Positions 7,996 through 17,268 of a stretch of 36,698 nt of DNA are shown here, one piece after another. Made by a program: the position numbers and the translations under genes. Location: positions 1 to 36,698 of the forward strand of contig CAJXYV010000010.1 of assembly GCA_913063525.1 (NCBI GenBank). The letters run 5' to 3'. This stretch comes from an uncultured Verrucomicrobiota bacterium (GTDB lineage Bacteria > Verrucomicrobiota > Verrucomicrobiia > Verrucomicrobiales > Akkermansiaceae). Position 1 is the first letter of the stretch; each line of letters begins with the position of its first letter. The notes under the pieces were generated by a model, which was not told the DNA's origin, did not search any database, and saw nothing but the letters and a program-made list of their open reading frames with translations.

Positions 7996-9491
7996 ATCAA
8001 CTTCATTCCATCGCATTCATCTGCATTGTTTTCAATTCACTGATCGGTCAGACCAGCCTATCAGCGCGTGAAGTCACCATCGCCGGACCGTCACAGCTAA
8101 AGGCTTTGTCATCGGTGAGGCCTGGTGACATCGTGACTTTGAAGAACGGCAATTGGATGGATGCCGCGATTTCCATCAGCAAAGGAGGAGATGCAAGAAA
8201 TCCCGTCGTGATCAGAGCCGAGAAGCCGGGCGGGGTGATTTTTGGCGGCAGTTCGACGCTTGAGATTAATGCACCATTCGTAACGGTGGATGGCCTTTTT
8301 TTTTACAAGGGGTCCATTGCGAAGGATTCGCTTGTTCGCTTCAATTCCCATCACGGCGTTGTCAGTAACATCGCGATTGTCGATTGCAATCCAGCCGCCT
8401 TTGAGACAAAGTATTACTGGGTTTTCTTCAGTGGCGATCATAACCGAGTGGATCGCTGTTACTTCAAAGGCAAGAATAACCTAGATCCTCTGATCGGAAA
8501 CGCTGTCGAGATGAGCCGCCATAACAGCGTGACTCGTTCTTATTTCAAAAATATTCCATACAACGTCGGCAACGGCAGGGAAGTCATCCGAGTCTGGGGA
8601 TCTGGCAAATTTGATGAACCTGACGAGGATGGTGCGTTCTTCAATATCGAGGGCAATCTATTCGACCACGCGGACGGAGAGGGCACGGAGATCATTTCCC
8701 TGAAATCCAACCACAATGTGGTTCAGCACAATACGGTGATCGCAACCCGCGGCGGAATCAATATCCGCCGTGGCAACTATAACACCGTCAAAGACAATGT
8801 GGTTCTTGGGATGAACCGCGAAGGCACCCAAGGTCTGCGCATGTCGGGGCAGCACAATACCGTGCAGGGAAATTACGTGTCCGGCTGCGAGTACGGGATA
8901 CGGGTTTCTAGTGGTGAGTTTATCGAAAAATCTCTCACACCAAGTTATCAGCCTGATAACAAGGAAAAGGGTAAAAAGAACCAAGTAGTCCGTATTCCCA
9001 CTTATCCGCAAAACAGGCAGCTCACCTTAACCGACAATGTCATGGTTGGAATTACGGGGGCTGATTTGGAGATTGGATTCGGTTACAAAAACAGCTGGCC
9101 TGAGTCTCAACAAATTCTGATGCCCGAAGAATGTTTGGTTAAAAACAATCGCTTTGTCAGGCCGAATGGCGGCATTTCGGTCATTGGGACCATACCCGAT
9201 GTTAGCCCGCCATTGGATTGCTTCAATTTCAAACCCAATCAGTACGACTCCAATCGAGTTTGGGGTGGCCAGGTTACCTATGCACCTGCGGCGGCTGGAT
9301 TCAGGATACAGAATATCCCGCCCAACTGGTCTGAACCGCTTGAACCTCTCGCCAAAAAAACACTCACCGCCGAAGAGGTCGGGCCGGAGTGGGTGATCGC
9401 TTTGCGCAGGGCTGGCAATTTCCCGATGGAGGAAATGGCCGCGAGTGACAGACCCGTCAATCCGAAGAATCACGATAACAAGAAAAAATAA
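7992..9491 (+). CDS. PL6-family polysaccharide lyase with catalytic His replaced by Arg
   Basis: A 499-residue exported right-handed beta-helix protein. After a signal peptide (about 1-25) come features of polysaccharide lyase family 6 (chondroitinase B and alginate lyases): LRPGD-like VRPGDIVTL, F-K-G-K-N-N, GREVIRVWG, H-A-D-G-E-G-T-E-I-I-S-L-K-S (Lys238) and I-N-I-R-R-G-N (Arg259-Arg260). In chondroitinase B the catalytic Lys250, Arg271 and His272 have the same spacing (21 and 22), so Lys and Arg are retained but the position of His is Arg here. This suggests a different substrate or altered mechanism. It would cleave a uronic-acid-containing chain by beta-elimination. A run of nine T (8296-8304) lies in the coding sequence. 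Overlaps the preceding gene by 4 bases. Confidence 0.85.
   Translation: MNQLHSIAFICIVFNSLIGQTSLSAREVTIAGPSQLKALSSVRPGDIVTLKNGNWMDAAISISKGGDARNPVVIRAEKPGGVIFGGSSTLEINAPFVTVDGLFFYKGSIAKDSLVRFNSHHGVVSNIAIVDCNPAAFETKYYWVFFSGDHNRVDRCYFKGKNNLDPLIGNAVEMSRHNSVTRSYFKNIPYNVGNGREVIRVWGSGKFDEPDEDGAFFNIEGNLFDHADGEGTEIISLKSNHNVVQHNTVIATRGGINIRRGNYNTVKDNVVLGMNREGTQGLRMSGQHNTVQGNYVSGCEYGIRVSSGEFIEKSLTPSYQPDNKEKGKKNQVVRIPTYPQNRQLTLTDNVMVGITGADLEIGFGYKNSWPESQQILMPEECLVKNNRFVRPNGGISVIGTIPDVSPPLDCFNFKPNQYDSNRVWGGQVTYAPAAAGFRIQNIPPNWSEPLEPLAKKTLTAEEVGPEWVIALRRAGNFPMEEMAASDRPVNPKNHDNKKK
8296..8304 (+). repeat. Nine-T homopolymer in the PL6 coding sequence
   Basis: A T9 run encodes part of G-L-F-F-Y. It is a potential slippage site for replication or transcription; a one-base change would truncate the lyase early. 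Confidence 0.9.
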
Positions 9492-9524
9492 GATCTCTGA
9501 TTTTTTCCTAACTTTCATACTCCT

Positions 9525-10856
9525 ATGTTGAAACCTTCACTGACCTGGATTCTTTCCTTCGGCTTCCTGGGATCACCCCTAGTGCTTGCTGCTGCTGATT
9601 CTTCTGTTCCAACCAAACCGAATATCATCTTTATCCTTGGAGATGATGTCGGAATCGGCGATATCGGATGCACCGGATCTGATGTTTACAAAACTCCGAA
9701 CATCGATGCTCTCGCCCGTGGCGGAACTCGTTTTTCCAACGCTTACACGGTTTCATTGTGCGGCCCATCTCGTGCGACCATCATGACGGGACGTTATCTT
9801 TTTCGTACGGGTGCCACCAATCAAGACGCTGTCACCAATCTCAAACCTTCTGACGAAACATGGATGCCTAAGGTTCTCAAGCCTGCGGGATACGTCACTG
9901 CGGCTATCGGTAAATGGAGTCAGTTTACACTCACTCCAGCGGATTTCGGCTTCGACGATGGTTTGAATTTTAAGGGAAGTGGCATCTACTGGAACACTCA
10001 GGAAAAGGGCAAGGAATACGAGTTGAACGGTGAGACACTGCCGCTACGAGATAAGGAGTACTTGCCCGATGTGATGCATGCACATCTCGTGGATTTTATT
10101 ACCCAACATCACGACGACCCTTTTTACGTTTACTATTCCATGTCTCATATTCACAACGAGATCCTGCCTACGCCAGACAGCGCTTCAGACAGCAAGGATC
10201 TTTATCGGGATAACATCACCTACATGGACAAGCTCGTGGGTAAGCTGGTTGCCGAACTGGAGAGGCAGCATCTTCGGGAAAAAACCTTGATCGTATACTT
10301 CGGTGACAATGGCACGGCCAATCTACAGGCCCCCAAATCGACCGTTGGCGGTCGTCGCTTGGACGGGGCCAAGGGATCGATGCTGGAGGGCGGCAGTCGC
10401 GTCCCGATGATAGTGAACTGGCCAGGCGTCACCCCAGCGGGTAAGGTGTGCGAAGATTTGATCGACTCAAGCGACTTCTTGCCGACTTTTGCCGAACTGG
10501 CGAACGCAAAACTTCCGGAAAAAACCGTGATTGATGGCCAGAGCTTTATGGGCCAGCTGCGTGGCGAAAAAGGCAGTCCCCGCGAGTCGATCTTCATCCA
10601 ACTCGCCCGTAAATGGTACGTGCTGGAACACGGCTGGAAGCTAACCCAATCTGGAGAACTTTTTGACATGAGCGATGCACCATGGGGCGAGAAATTGGTG
10701 CCCGCTGACAGCAAAGACCCCATGGCGATAGCTGCCCGCAAGCGATTGCAGACTGCTCTCGATCAACTCAATCCCGCAGGTGGGCACCTTGACCAAGGTG
10801 ACGGCAGCGGCCGACATGCCAATAAAAAAGACAAGCCCCAAAAAGAGGCTGAATGA
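9525..10856 (+). CDS. Arylsulfatase-like sulfatase without EF-hand tail
   Basis: Exported sulfatase of 443 residues: signal peptide (about 1-24), ILGDD metal motif, C-G-P-S-R at Cys79-Arg83 as formylglycine site, M-T-G-R-Y-L-F-R-T-G, GKWSQ and VYFGDNG. It is the closest relative in the window of the sulfatase at 5642, with matching Y-W-N-T-Q, PTPDSASDSKDL and DKLVGKL. Both share a GDGSG-R/K-H-A motif near the catalytic-domain end, but this copy then stops in a short lysine-rich tail (KKDKPQKEAE) instead of continuing into an EF-hand pair. It either lost the tail or never gained it. The sulfate position attacked is unknown. Confidence 0.92.
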   Translation: MLKPSLTWILSFGFLGSPLVLAAADSSVPTKPNIIFILGDDVGIGDIGCTGSDVYKTPNIDALARGGTRFSNAYTVSLCGPSRATIMTGRYLFRTGATNQDAVTNLKPSDETWMPKVLKPAGYVTAAIGKWSQFTLTPADFGFDDGLNFKGSGIYWNTQEKGKEYELNGETLPLRDKEYLPDVMHAHLVDFITQHHDDPFYVYYSMSHIHNEILPTPDSASDSKDLYRDNITYMDKLVGKLVAELERQHLREKTLIVYFGDNGTANLQAPKSTVGGRRLDGAKGSMLEGGSRVPMIVNWPGVTPAGKVCEDLIDSSDFLPTFAELANAKLPEKTVIDGQSFMGQLRGEKGSPRESIFIQLARKWYVLEHGWKLTQSGELFDMSDAPWGEKLVPADSKDPMAIAARKRLQTALDQLNPAGGHLDQGDGSGRHANKKDKPQKEAE

Positions 10857-10904
10857 CTTGGAAATGACTTACCCACGACTTGTAAAAAAATTTGAATTAA
10901 AAAT

Positions 10905-12443
10905 ATGAAACTAAGAAACATCATTGTCACCGCATTCTCGCTTGCCGGCGGCACATTGCCCGCAGCTGCAGCCGATACGTTGCCTAAAAAGCCGAATGTT
11001 CTTTTCCTCATCGTTGACGACTTGCGTCCTGAACTGGGATGTTATGGTCGAAATGAAATCAAGAGTCCAAATATCGATCGCATCGCAAAAAATGGAGTGG
11101 TCTTCGATCGCGCCTATGTTCAACAGGCGGTGTGCTCGCCATCTCGCACCAGTGTCATGACGGGTATGCGGCCAGATACGACGAAAGTGTGGGATTTGGT
11201 CACGCCTTTTCGCGTTGCTCAACCAAATGTCGTGACGCTCCAGCAGAACTTCATGAGTCATGGCTACTTCGTCCAGGGAATGGGTAAAATTTTCCACGGC
11301 AGCCTCAACGATGAATCCTCGTGGTCGGTGCCATGGCAGGTCCCCAAGTCTCCTGTTTATGCACTACCTGAAAACGTGGCGGTGAGCGAGGCGAACAAAC
11401 AGGGTGAACCTGATGCTACGCCGAAAGCGAAGAAGGATAAATCGAAAAAAACTAAGAAGTCGGAGAACGATGAGGGCACCCCGGGCAGTAAGGCTAATTC
11501 TCGCGGTTCTTATTACGAGTGCGCCAATGTGCCCGACAATACCTATCAGGATGGGAAGGTCGCTGAATTGGCGGTGAAGACTCTGGGTGATCTCAGTCAA
11601 AAAAGTCAGCCATTCTTCCTAGCCGTCGGCTTCATCAAGCCGCACATGCCATTCGTATCGCCTAAAAAGTATTGGGATCTCTATGACCCGGCAAAGATCG
11701 AACTTGCAGCCAATCCGTTTCTTCCCAAAGACTCGCCTAGTTACGCGATCAATCCGAACGATGGTGAAATCCGCGCCTATAGGGGCGTTCCGGCGGAAGG
11801 GCCATTCCCTGCCGACGTCGCCCGCAACTTTAAGCACGCCTACTATGCAGGCATTAGCTACACCGATGCTCAGGTTGGCAAGGTGCTCGACGAACTCGAT
11901 CGGCTCGGTCTGAGTAAAAATACGATTGTCATCCTTTGGGGGGATCACGGCTGGAAGCTAGGCGAACACGGTTCCTGGGGAAAGCACACCAATGTCGAAG
12001 ATGACACGAACGCCCCACTGATCATCTCTGTTCCAGGAATGAAGCATACCGGTGAACGTACCAAATCACTGGTGGAATTCGTCGATATGTATCCCACGCT
12101 GTCGGAACTGGCGGGTTTGCCGCTACCGTCTACCGTCGAGGGGACTAGCTTAAAGCCTCTGCTCGACGATTTGAGCCGTCCTTGGAAGTCGGCTGCATTC
12201 AGCCAGTATCCGAGAGGGGCGAATCTGATGGGCTACTCGATGCGCACGGATCGTTACCGCTTTACAGTTTGGGTCGATCGCGACGATCACAGCAAGGTCG
12301 ATGCTTCTGAGCTCTATGATCACCAGTCGGATCCTCAGGAAAACACGAATATCGCCAAGGATCCTGCCAATGCAGCGCTCGTCGAACGAATGATGGAACA
12401 ATGGAAGAAAGGCTGGAAGGCTGCAAAACCGCCGGGCGCCTGA
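10905..12443 (+). CDS. Iduronate-2-sulfatase-like sulfatase
   Basis: Exported sulfatase of 512 residues: signal peptide (about 1-23), IVDD metal site, R-P-E-L-G-C-Y-G, C-S-P-S-R at Cys77-Arg81 as formylglycine site, V-W-D-L-V-T-P-F-R, and WGDHGWKLGEHG. It is a paralogue of the sulfatase at 3212 and has the same iduronate-2-sulfatase-like features, including the K-P-H-[ML]-P-F-V-[SA]-P-K-K-Y-W-D-L-Y-D stretch. It carries a lysine-rich insertion near residues 165-190 and has no EF-hand tail. The S1 subfamily acts on sulfated uronic acids and related sugars, which fits the lyases nearby. Confidence 0.92.
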   Translation: MKLRNIIVTAFSLAGGTLPAAAADTLPKKPNVLFLIVDDLRPELGCYGRNEIKSPNIDRIAKNGVVFDRAYVQQAVCSPSRTSVMTGMRPDTTKVWDLVTPFRVAQPNVVTLQQNFMSHGYFVQGMGKIFHGSLNDESSWSVPWQVPKSPVYALPENVAVSEANKQGEPDATPKAKKDKSKKTKKSENDEGTPGSKANSRGSYYECANVPDNTYQDGKVAELAVKTLGDLSQKSQPFFLAVGFIKPHMPFVSPKKYWDLYDPAKIELAANPFLPKDSPSYAINPNDGEIRAYRGVPAEGPFPADVARNFKHAYYAGISYTDAQVGKVLDELDRLGLSKNTIVILWGDHGWKLGEHGSWGKHTNVEDDTNAPLIISVPGMKHTGERTKSLVEFVDMYPTLSELAGLPLPSTVEGTSLKPLLDDLSRPWKSAAFSQYPRGANLMGYSMRTDRYRFTVWVDRDDHSKVDASELYDHQSDPQENTNIAKDPANAALVERMMEQWKKGWKAAKPPGA

Positions 12444-12468
12444 ACTTTATCAATATTTTTTGCTTAAA

Positions 12469-14916
12469 ATGATCTCTACCCTGAAAAATATCCGGAACTC
12501 CATTGCTGCCATTCTTGTAGCTCTGCCCAGTCTGGCTGATGCCCAGACGAGTCAGCGCCTCTCGGATGGCTGGGAGTATTATCAAGGGTCTCTTGGTAGT
12601 ATCTGGGAGATTTGGCGGGGGGATGCCGCGACTGACAACGTGGCATGGACGCCCGTCAAGCTGCCGCATTGTTTCAATGCTCGCGACGCAGTCGATCCTG
12701 ACGTGCGCTACTATCAAGGCCCTGGCTGGTATCGCACACATCTTCATGTGGATAATCCATTCCCGGGCGGCAGGACGCTGCTGCACTTTGATGGAGCGGG
12801 GCAGTCATCGCAGGTTTATATAGGTATGGACAAGGTGGCCGAACACACCGGTGGTTACGATGAATGGACCGCCGATATTACGGTGCCGATCTCGAAACTA
12901 CCAGCCAAAGCTGCCGTGCCGCTATCCGTACGATGTGATAATTCGCGTGATGCGGAGTGCATCCCATCCGATCAAAGCGACTTCAATCGCTATGGAGGAA
13001 TCTATCGCCATGTGACGATGTCTTATGTCCCAGCAATCTCGGTCGAACGAATCCATGTGGAGCCGACTTTGACAGCCGATGGCAAAGCTGTGGTAAAGGT
13101 TCGCTCAAGACTCTTGAATCCGAGTCTGTCGTTGGAGGAAGTCGATTTGAATATAGAAATCACCGATCCATCCGGAAAAATCATCAAGTCGGCCGGCCGA
13201 AGGATTGCCGCATGGCCGGATGAAAAAGAGATTGCAGTCATCGATATCGCAAAGCCGGATCTTTGGTCGCCTAAAACTCCGGCTCTTTATCACTGCGTGG
13301 TCACGGTGAAATCAAAGCATGGTGAACAACAAATCAGACAACGGTTTGGCATTCGTTCATGCGAATGGATCGAACATGGTCCCTTCAAGCTGAATGGAGA
13401 GCGCTTGCTTCTGCGGGGAACTCACTACCACGAAGATCATGCTGGGGTGGCTGCTGCCGTACCCGATGAGGTGGTGCGTCAGACTTTGCAGGCGATGAAG
13501 GATATGGGAGCAAATTTTGTTCGGCTTGGTCATTATCAACAGGCACCGCTGGTGTTGGAGATGTGCGATGAACTCGGATTGCTGGTGTGGGAAGAAATTC
13601 CTTGGTGCCGCGGCGGCCTGGGTGGCGAACGCTACCAAAAGCAATGCCGTGACATGCTGCGCCAGCTGATTGATCAGCACTACAATCATCCGTCCGTGAT
13701 TCTTTGGGGACTCGGCAATGAAAATGATTGGCCGGGCGACTTCGAGACCTTTGACAAAAAAGCCATTCACGATTTCATGTCGGAATTAAATACGATTGCC
13801 CATACGCTCGATCCCTCTCGTAAAACATCCATCCGCCGCTGCGACTTTTGTAAGGACGTCGTCGATGTCTATTCCCCAAGCATCTGGGCGGGTTGGTACA
13901 GTGGCCGTTACACGGAATACCGAAAAGCCACTGATAAAGCGATCAAGGACACGCCGCATTTTTTCCACGCTGAATACGGCGGTGACAGCCATGCGGGAAG
14001 ACACGCTGAGGATCCCGAGCAGTTTCTTTCAAACGTAACAACCGGGCAGGGGACCGCCGAAGTAGGTAAGGCTTATAAGGCTAGCGGCGGCAACGCGCGT
14101 CCCTCGAAGGACGGCGACTGGTCGGAGAGTTACATGGTCAACCTGTTTGACTGGCATCTCAAAGAGCAGGAATCCATGCCAAATCTCACGGGTGCTGCAC
14201 AATGGATCTTCAAGGACTTTTCAACGCCACTGCGGCCCGAAAATCCCGTGCCTCGGGTGAATCAGAAAGGGGTCATGGAGCGCGACGGTACCCTCAAGGA
14301 AAGTTACTATGTGTTCCAGAGTTACTGGTCAGAAAAACCGATGATTCACATTTACGGCCACACCTGGCCGGTTCGTTGGGGGAAGCCCGGTGAGAGTAAA
14401 TTGGTCAAAGTGTTTTCGAACTGTCCGGAGGTTGAATTGTTTGTCAACGGTACTTCGGCGGGCATCAGAAAACGCGAAGTTTCGAACTACCCAGCTGCCG
14501 GCTTGAGCTGGATGGTTCCTTTTAAAGATGGAGCGAACATCCTTCGTGCGGTGTCACACGGCGGCGCGGTGCTGAACGATGAGATCCGCTTTAACTACCA
14601 GACCGCGCCCTGGGGCAAACCTGCAAAACTGGTCCTCAAGGAGATCGGGCGGAACAAGAGCAAAGTGACGATCGAGGCGCGAGTTCTCGATGTTGCCGGA
14701 ATACCCTGTCTTGACGCGGCCAATCTGGTGCGATTTGGCCTCACGGGTGATGGCCTTATGCTTGACAATCTCGGCACCGCTGGAGGTTCGCGCTCAGTTC
14801 AGTTAGCCAACGGCAGGGCTCAAATAAGTGTCAATTTGAGCGGAAGAACAGCTGTTGCCAGTGTTTCAGGCGAAGAACTCAACACAGAATTTATTCGCAT
14901 CGGCCAGACTCAATAA
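12469..14916 (+). CDS. GH2 family glycoside hydrolase (beta-galactosidase/beta-glucuronidase type)
   Basis: An exported enzyme of 815 residues. The start is ATG 12469; a TTG nine bases upstream is less likely. Signal peptide to about residue 26 (ADA). Order: sugar-binding beta domain (Q-G-P-G-W-Y-R-T, then F-N-R-Y-G-G-I-Y-R-H, classic GH2), immunoglobulin-like domain, TIM barrel (L-L-R-G-T-H-Y-H, FVRLGHYQ, WEEIP), and C-terminal beta domains with V-E-L-F-V-N-G. The acid/base is Glu418 in W-G-L-G-N-E and the nucleophile Glu502 in H-A-E-Y-G. It would remove a beta-linked galactosyl, glucuronyl or similar residue from oligosaccharides; the motifs do not settle which. Its stop TAA overlaps the next ATG by one base. 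Confidence 0.88.
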   Translation: MISTLKNIRNSIAAILVALPSLADAQTSQRLSDGWEYYQGSLGSIWEIWRGDAATDNVAWTPVKLPHCFNARDAVDPDVRYYQGPGWYRTHLHVDNPFPGGRTLLHFDGAGQSSQVYIGMDKVAEHTGGYDEWTADITVPISKLPAKAAVPLSVRCDNSRDAECIPSDQSDFNRYGGIYRHVTMSYVPAISVERIHVEPTLTADGKAVVKVRSRLLNPSLSLEEVDLNIEITDPSGKIIKSAGRRIAAWPDEKEIAVIDIAKPDLWSPKTPALYHCVVTVKSKHGEQQIRQRFGIRSCEWIEHGPFKLNGERLLLRGTHYHEDHAGVAAAVPDEVVRQTLQAMKDMGANFVRLGHYQQAPLVLEMCDELGLLVWEEIPWCRGGLGGERYQKQCRDMLRQLIDQHYNHPSVILWGLGNENDWPGDFETFDKKAIHDFMSELNTIAHTLDPSRKTSIRRCDFCKDVVDVYSPSIWAGWYSGRYTEYRKATDKAIKDTPHFFHAEYGGDSHAGRHAEDPEQFLSNVTTGQGTAEVGKAYKASGGNARPSKDGDWSESYMVNLFDWHLKEQESMPNLTGAAQWIFKDFSTPLRPENPVPRVNQKGVMERDGTLKESYYVFQSYWSEKPMIHIYGHTWPVRWGKPGESKLVKVFSNCPEVELFVNGTSAGIRKREVSNYPAAGLSWMVPFKDGANILRAVSHGGAVLNDEIRFNYQTAPWGKPAKLVLKEIGRNKSKVTIEARVLDVAGIPCLDAANLVRFGLTGDGLMLDNLGTAGGSRSVQLANGRAQISVNLSGRTAVASVSGEELNTEFIRIGQTQ

Positions 14917-17222
14917 TGAAATACATTTTCCATATTCTTTTGCTACTAGGCACCAATCTGCCTTCATTCTCTGAAGTCACACTTCCGCGTTATTATGGCA
15001 CCAATCCTTCACAGCTTGCTCGGACCAAGTCGAGACTGGCTGCTGGCGACGCTGCTTTGAAATCCGCTTTTAAGGGCCTCATGAGTGACGCCGAGATGGC
15101 ACTAAATCGTGTGCCCCCCTCGGTCACAGATAAGCCGAAGCTTCCCCCGAGCGGCGACAAAAACGACTACATGACTACGGCTCCCTATTTCTGGCCGGAT
15201 CCTGCAAAAAAAGATGGCCTCCCTTACATTCGGCATGACGGCAAGGTTAATCCAGAGTGTTCAGGCCCGTTGTACGATCATGAGCGAGTCGGAGACATGG
15301 CTTCGAGCGTGCAATCACTTGCTTTAGCCTATTATTTTACGGGCAAGGAGGTATATGCCGAAAAGGCCGCCAAATATCTCAAAGTCTGGTTCCTTGATCC
15401 GAATACCCGGATGAATCCGAACCTCAACTATGCGCAGGCGATACCTGGCAAAAACACGGGTCGCGGCACTGGCATTATCGAGGGTCGAAATCTAACCCAG
15501 GCTGCGGATGCGGCTGGCCTTTTGGAAGGTTCTCAGGCATGGAATCGTCAGGATAACGAAGGTTTGAAACGATGGCTGAGTGGTTTTCTGGACTGGATGT
15601 TGAACAGCGAGAACGGACGCGAGGAAGCCAGTGCCAAGAATAATCACGGCACCTACTATGATTCGCAGGTCATCAGTCTTGCTTTGATGCTAGACCGAAA
15701 AGACTTGGCGAAGCAATTCGTCATGGAGGCCAGAGAGAAGCGAATCGGGATTCAGATTGCGGCTGACGGCAGCCAGCCTTTGGAACTGACTCGTGAAACC
15801 TCCCTTGGCTATTCCTTATTCAATCTTGAAGCTCTTTTTGAATTGGCAACACTGGCTGATTACGTCGGTGTCGATTTGTGGAATTATCAAACTCCGGACG
15901 GGCGCGGGATTGAGAAGGCTTTGGATTACTTGTTGCCATACGTGGTTCCACCGGTTCAAAAATGGCCTTACAAACAGATCAAGCCTCTGAAACAGTCCAA
16001 TATGGCACCGCTTTTGCTACAAGCTATTTCGGTTTATCGTGATCCTAAGTATGAAAAGGCGTTGTCAGATTATGGTAAAATCAGCGGGAAAAGAATTCAA
16101 TTGCTATACCCATCGGGCATTTCGGCTACGGACGTGGCGGCAATTGACCGTGGCAGAATCTTAAAGGCCGCTGATGCGGCACTGCGCATTGATCCTCTCA
16201 GTATCACAAAGTACAAGTCGCCGCTGAGTGACGGTGGTCCCAATGACTTTTACTCAAACGGTGATTACTGGTGGCCAGACCCCAGTAAGCCCAATGGCCT
16301 CCCTTATATCCAAAGAGACGGCCAGACCAATCCAGAGAACTTTGATCAACACCGTATGATGGTCCGCCAATTGCGCGATGCCGTCGCAGCGCTTGCAGCA
16401 GCCTATAAAATCACCAATGACGAGCAATTTTTGCTCAAGGCATCCGAATTGCTGCGTGTGTTTTTCATCGATCCAGCCACTCGGATGGCTCCGCATCTTA
16501 AATATGCACAAGCAATTCCCGGGGTATCTCCGGGCCGCGGAATCGGCATTATTGATACCCTTCATCTTATCGAAGTGCCTACCTCCATCGAAACGTTTAG
16601 AAAATCAAAGTCCTTCTCTCCAGAGCTCAACGCTGGGTTGAAGCAGTGGTTTGCGGAATATCTGGATTGGATGACGACCAGTAAAAATGGTCACGATGAG
16701 GCCACAACCAAGAACAATCATGCAGTTGCATTTTGGTTGCAAGCCGCAGTTTTTGCTCATTACACAGCGAATGAAGGCATTCTCGCGGAATGCCGCCGCC
16801 AATATAAAGAGGTTTTGGTGCCGAGGCAGATGGCTGCTGATGGCAGCTTCCCTGCCGAGTTGGCCCGTACCAAACCCTACGCCTATTCCATATTCCAGCT
16901 CGATAACATGACCACTTTATGTCAGGTTTTATCAAGTTCGGAGGATGATTTGTGGAACTTCACCTTGCCTGATGGCCGTGGCATTCGCAAAGCCGCTGCT
17001 TATTTGTTCCCGTTCCTATCCGATAAATCAAAGTGGCCTCTTAAGCCTGATGTTCAGGCATGGGCAGGCTGGCCTGCGCGACAAACTTCACTCATTTTCG
17101 CTGGCACGGCTCTTCGTGAGAGTCATTACATCGATCTCTGGGAGAATCTACCTGCAGATCCGACTGATCCCGAAGTGCAACGTAACATCGCCATCACGCA
17201 GCCCTTGCTTTGGATGAACTAG
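14916..17222 (+). CDS. Tandem two-domain alginate-lyase-like (PL5/PL38-type) lyase
   Basis: A 768-residue exported protein made of two copies of the same (alpha/alpha)-barrel lyase domain, about 25-390 and 395-768. Paired motifs: Y-F-W-P-D-P / Y-W-W-P-D-P, GLPYIRHDG / GLPYIQRDG, LNYAQAIPG / LKYAQAIPG, K-N-N-H (Asn242-Asn243-His244 / Asn600-Asn601-His602), then Arg293...Tyr299 / Arg651...Tyr657, and PDGRGI twice. Every candidate catalytic residue is offset by exactly 358, so neither half looks dead. The N-N-H plus R...Y arrangement matches alginate lyases of Pfam PF05426 type and PL38-like glucuronan lyases. Family members are normally single-domain. It should cleave uronic-acid linkages by beta-elimination, feeding GH88. 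The PL38 assignment is from memory of motifs. Confidence 0.8.
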   Translation: MKYIFHILLLLGTNLPSFSEVTLPRYYGTNPSQLARTKSRLAAGDAALKSAFKGLMSDAEMALNRVPPSVTDKPKLPPSGDKNDYMTTAPYFWPDPAKKDGLPYIRHDGKVNPECSGPLYDHERVGDMASSVQSLALAYYFTGKEVYAEKAAKYLKVWFLDPNTRMNPNLNYAQAIPGKNTGRGTGIIEGRNLTQAADAAGLLEGSQAWNRQDNEGLKRWLSGFLDWMLNSENGREEASAKNNHGTYYDSQVISLALMLDRKDLAKQFVMEAREKRIGIQIAADGSQPLELTRETSLGYSLFNLEALFELATLADYVGVDLWNYQTPDGRGIEKALDYLLPYVVPPVQKWPYKQIKPLKQSNMAPLLLQAISVYRDPKYEKALSDYGKISGKRIQLLYPSGISATDVAAIDRGRILKAADAALRIDPLSITKYKSPLSDGGPNDFYSNGDYWWPDPSKPNGLPYIQRDGQTNPENFDQHRMMVRQLRDAVAALAAAYKITNDEQFLLKASELLRVFFIDPATRMAPHLKYAQAIPGVSPGRGIGIIDTLHLIEVPTSIETFRKSKSFSPELNAGLKQWFAEYLDWMTTSKNGHDEATTKNNHAVAFWLQAAVFAHYTANEGILAECRRQYKEVLVPRQMAADGSFPAELARTKPYAYSIFQLDNMTTLCQVLSSSEDDLWNFTLPDGRGIRKAAAYLFPFLSDKSKWPLKPDVQAWAGWPARQTSLIFAGTALRESHYIDLWENLPADPTDPEVQRNIAITQPLLWMN

Positions 17223-17240
17223 CTTTTACGCATTCGCCGA

Positions 17241-17252
17241 TTTCTATAAAAA
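17241..17252 (+). promoter_or_regulatory. Second copy of the AT-rich promoter-like 12-mer
   Basis: TTTCTATAAAAA in the 46-bp gap before the giant lyase gene is identical to 771-782 upstream of the cluster. It could be an internal promoter -10 element or an AT-rich translation-initiation region. No -35 box is clear. Confidence 0.2.
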
Positions 17253-17268
17253 ACATAAAAACCCTCCT

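Noticed and set aside
9525-10856. Truncated sulfatase pseudogene
   Set aside because: It is shorter than its paralogue only by the EF-hand tail; signal peptide, C-G-P-S-R and the other active-site motifs are intact.
17262-17268. Ribosome-binding site of the giant gene in ACCCTCCT
   Set aside because: CCTCC is the anti-Shine-Dalgarno sense itself, not its complement, so it cannot pair with 16S rRNA.
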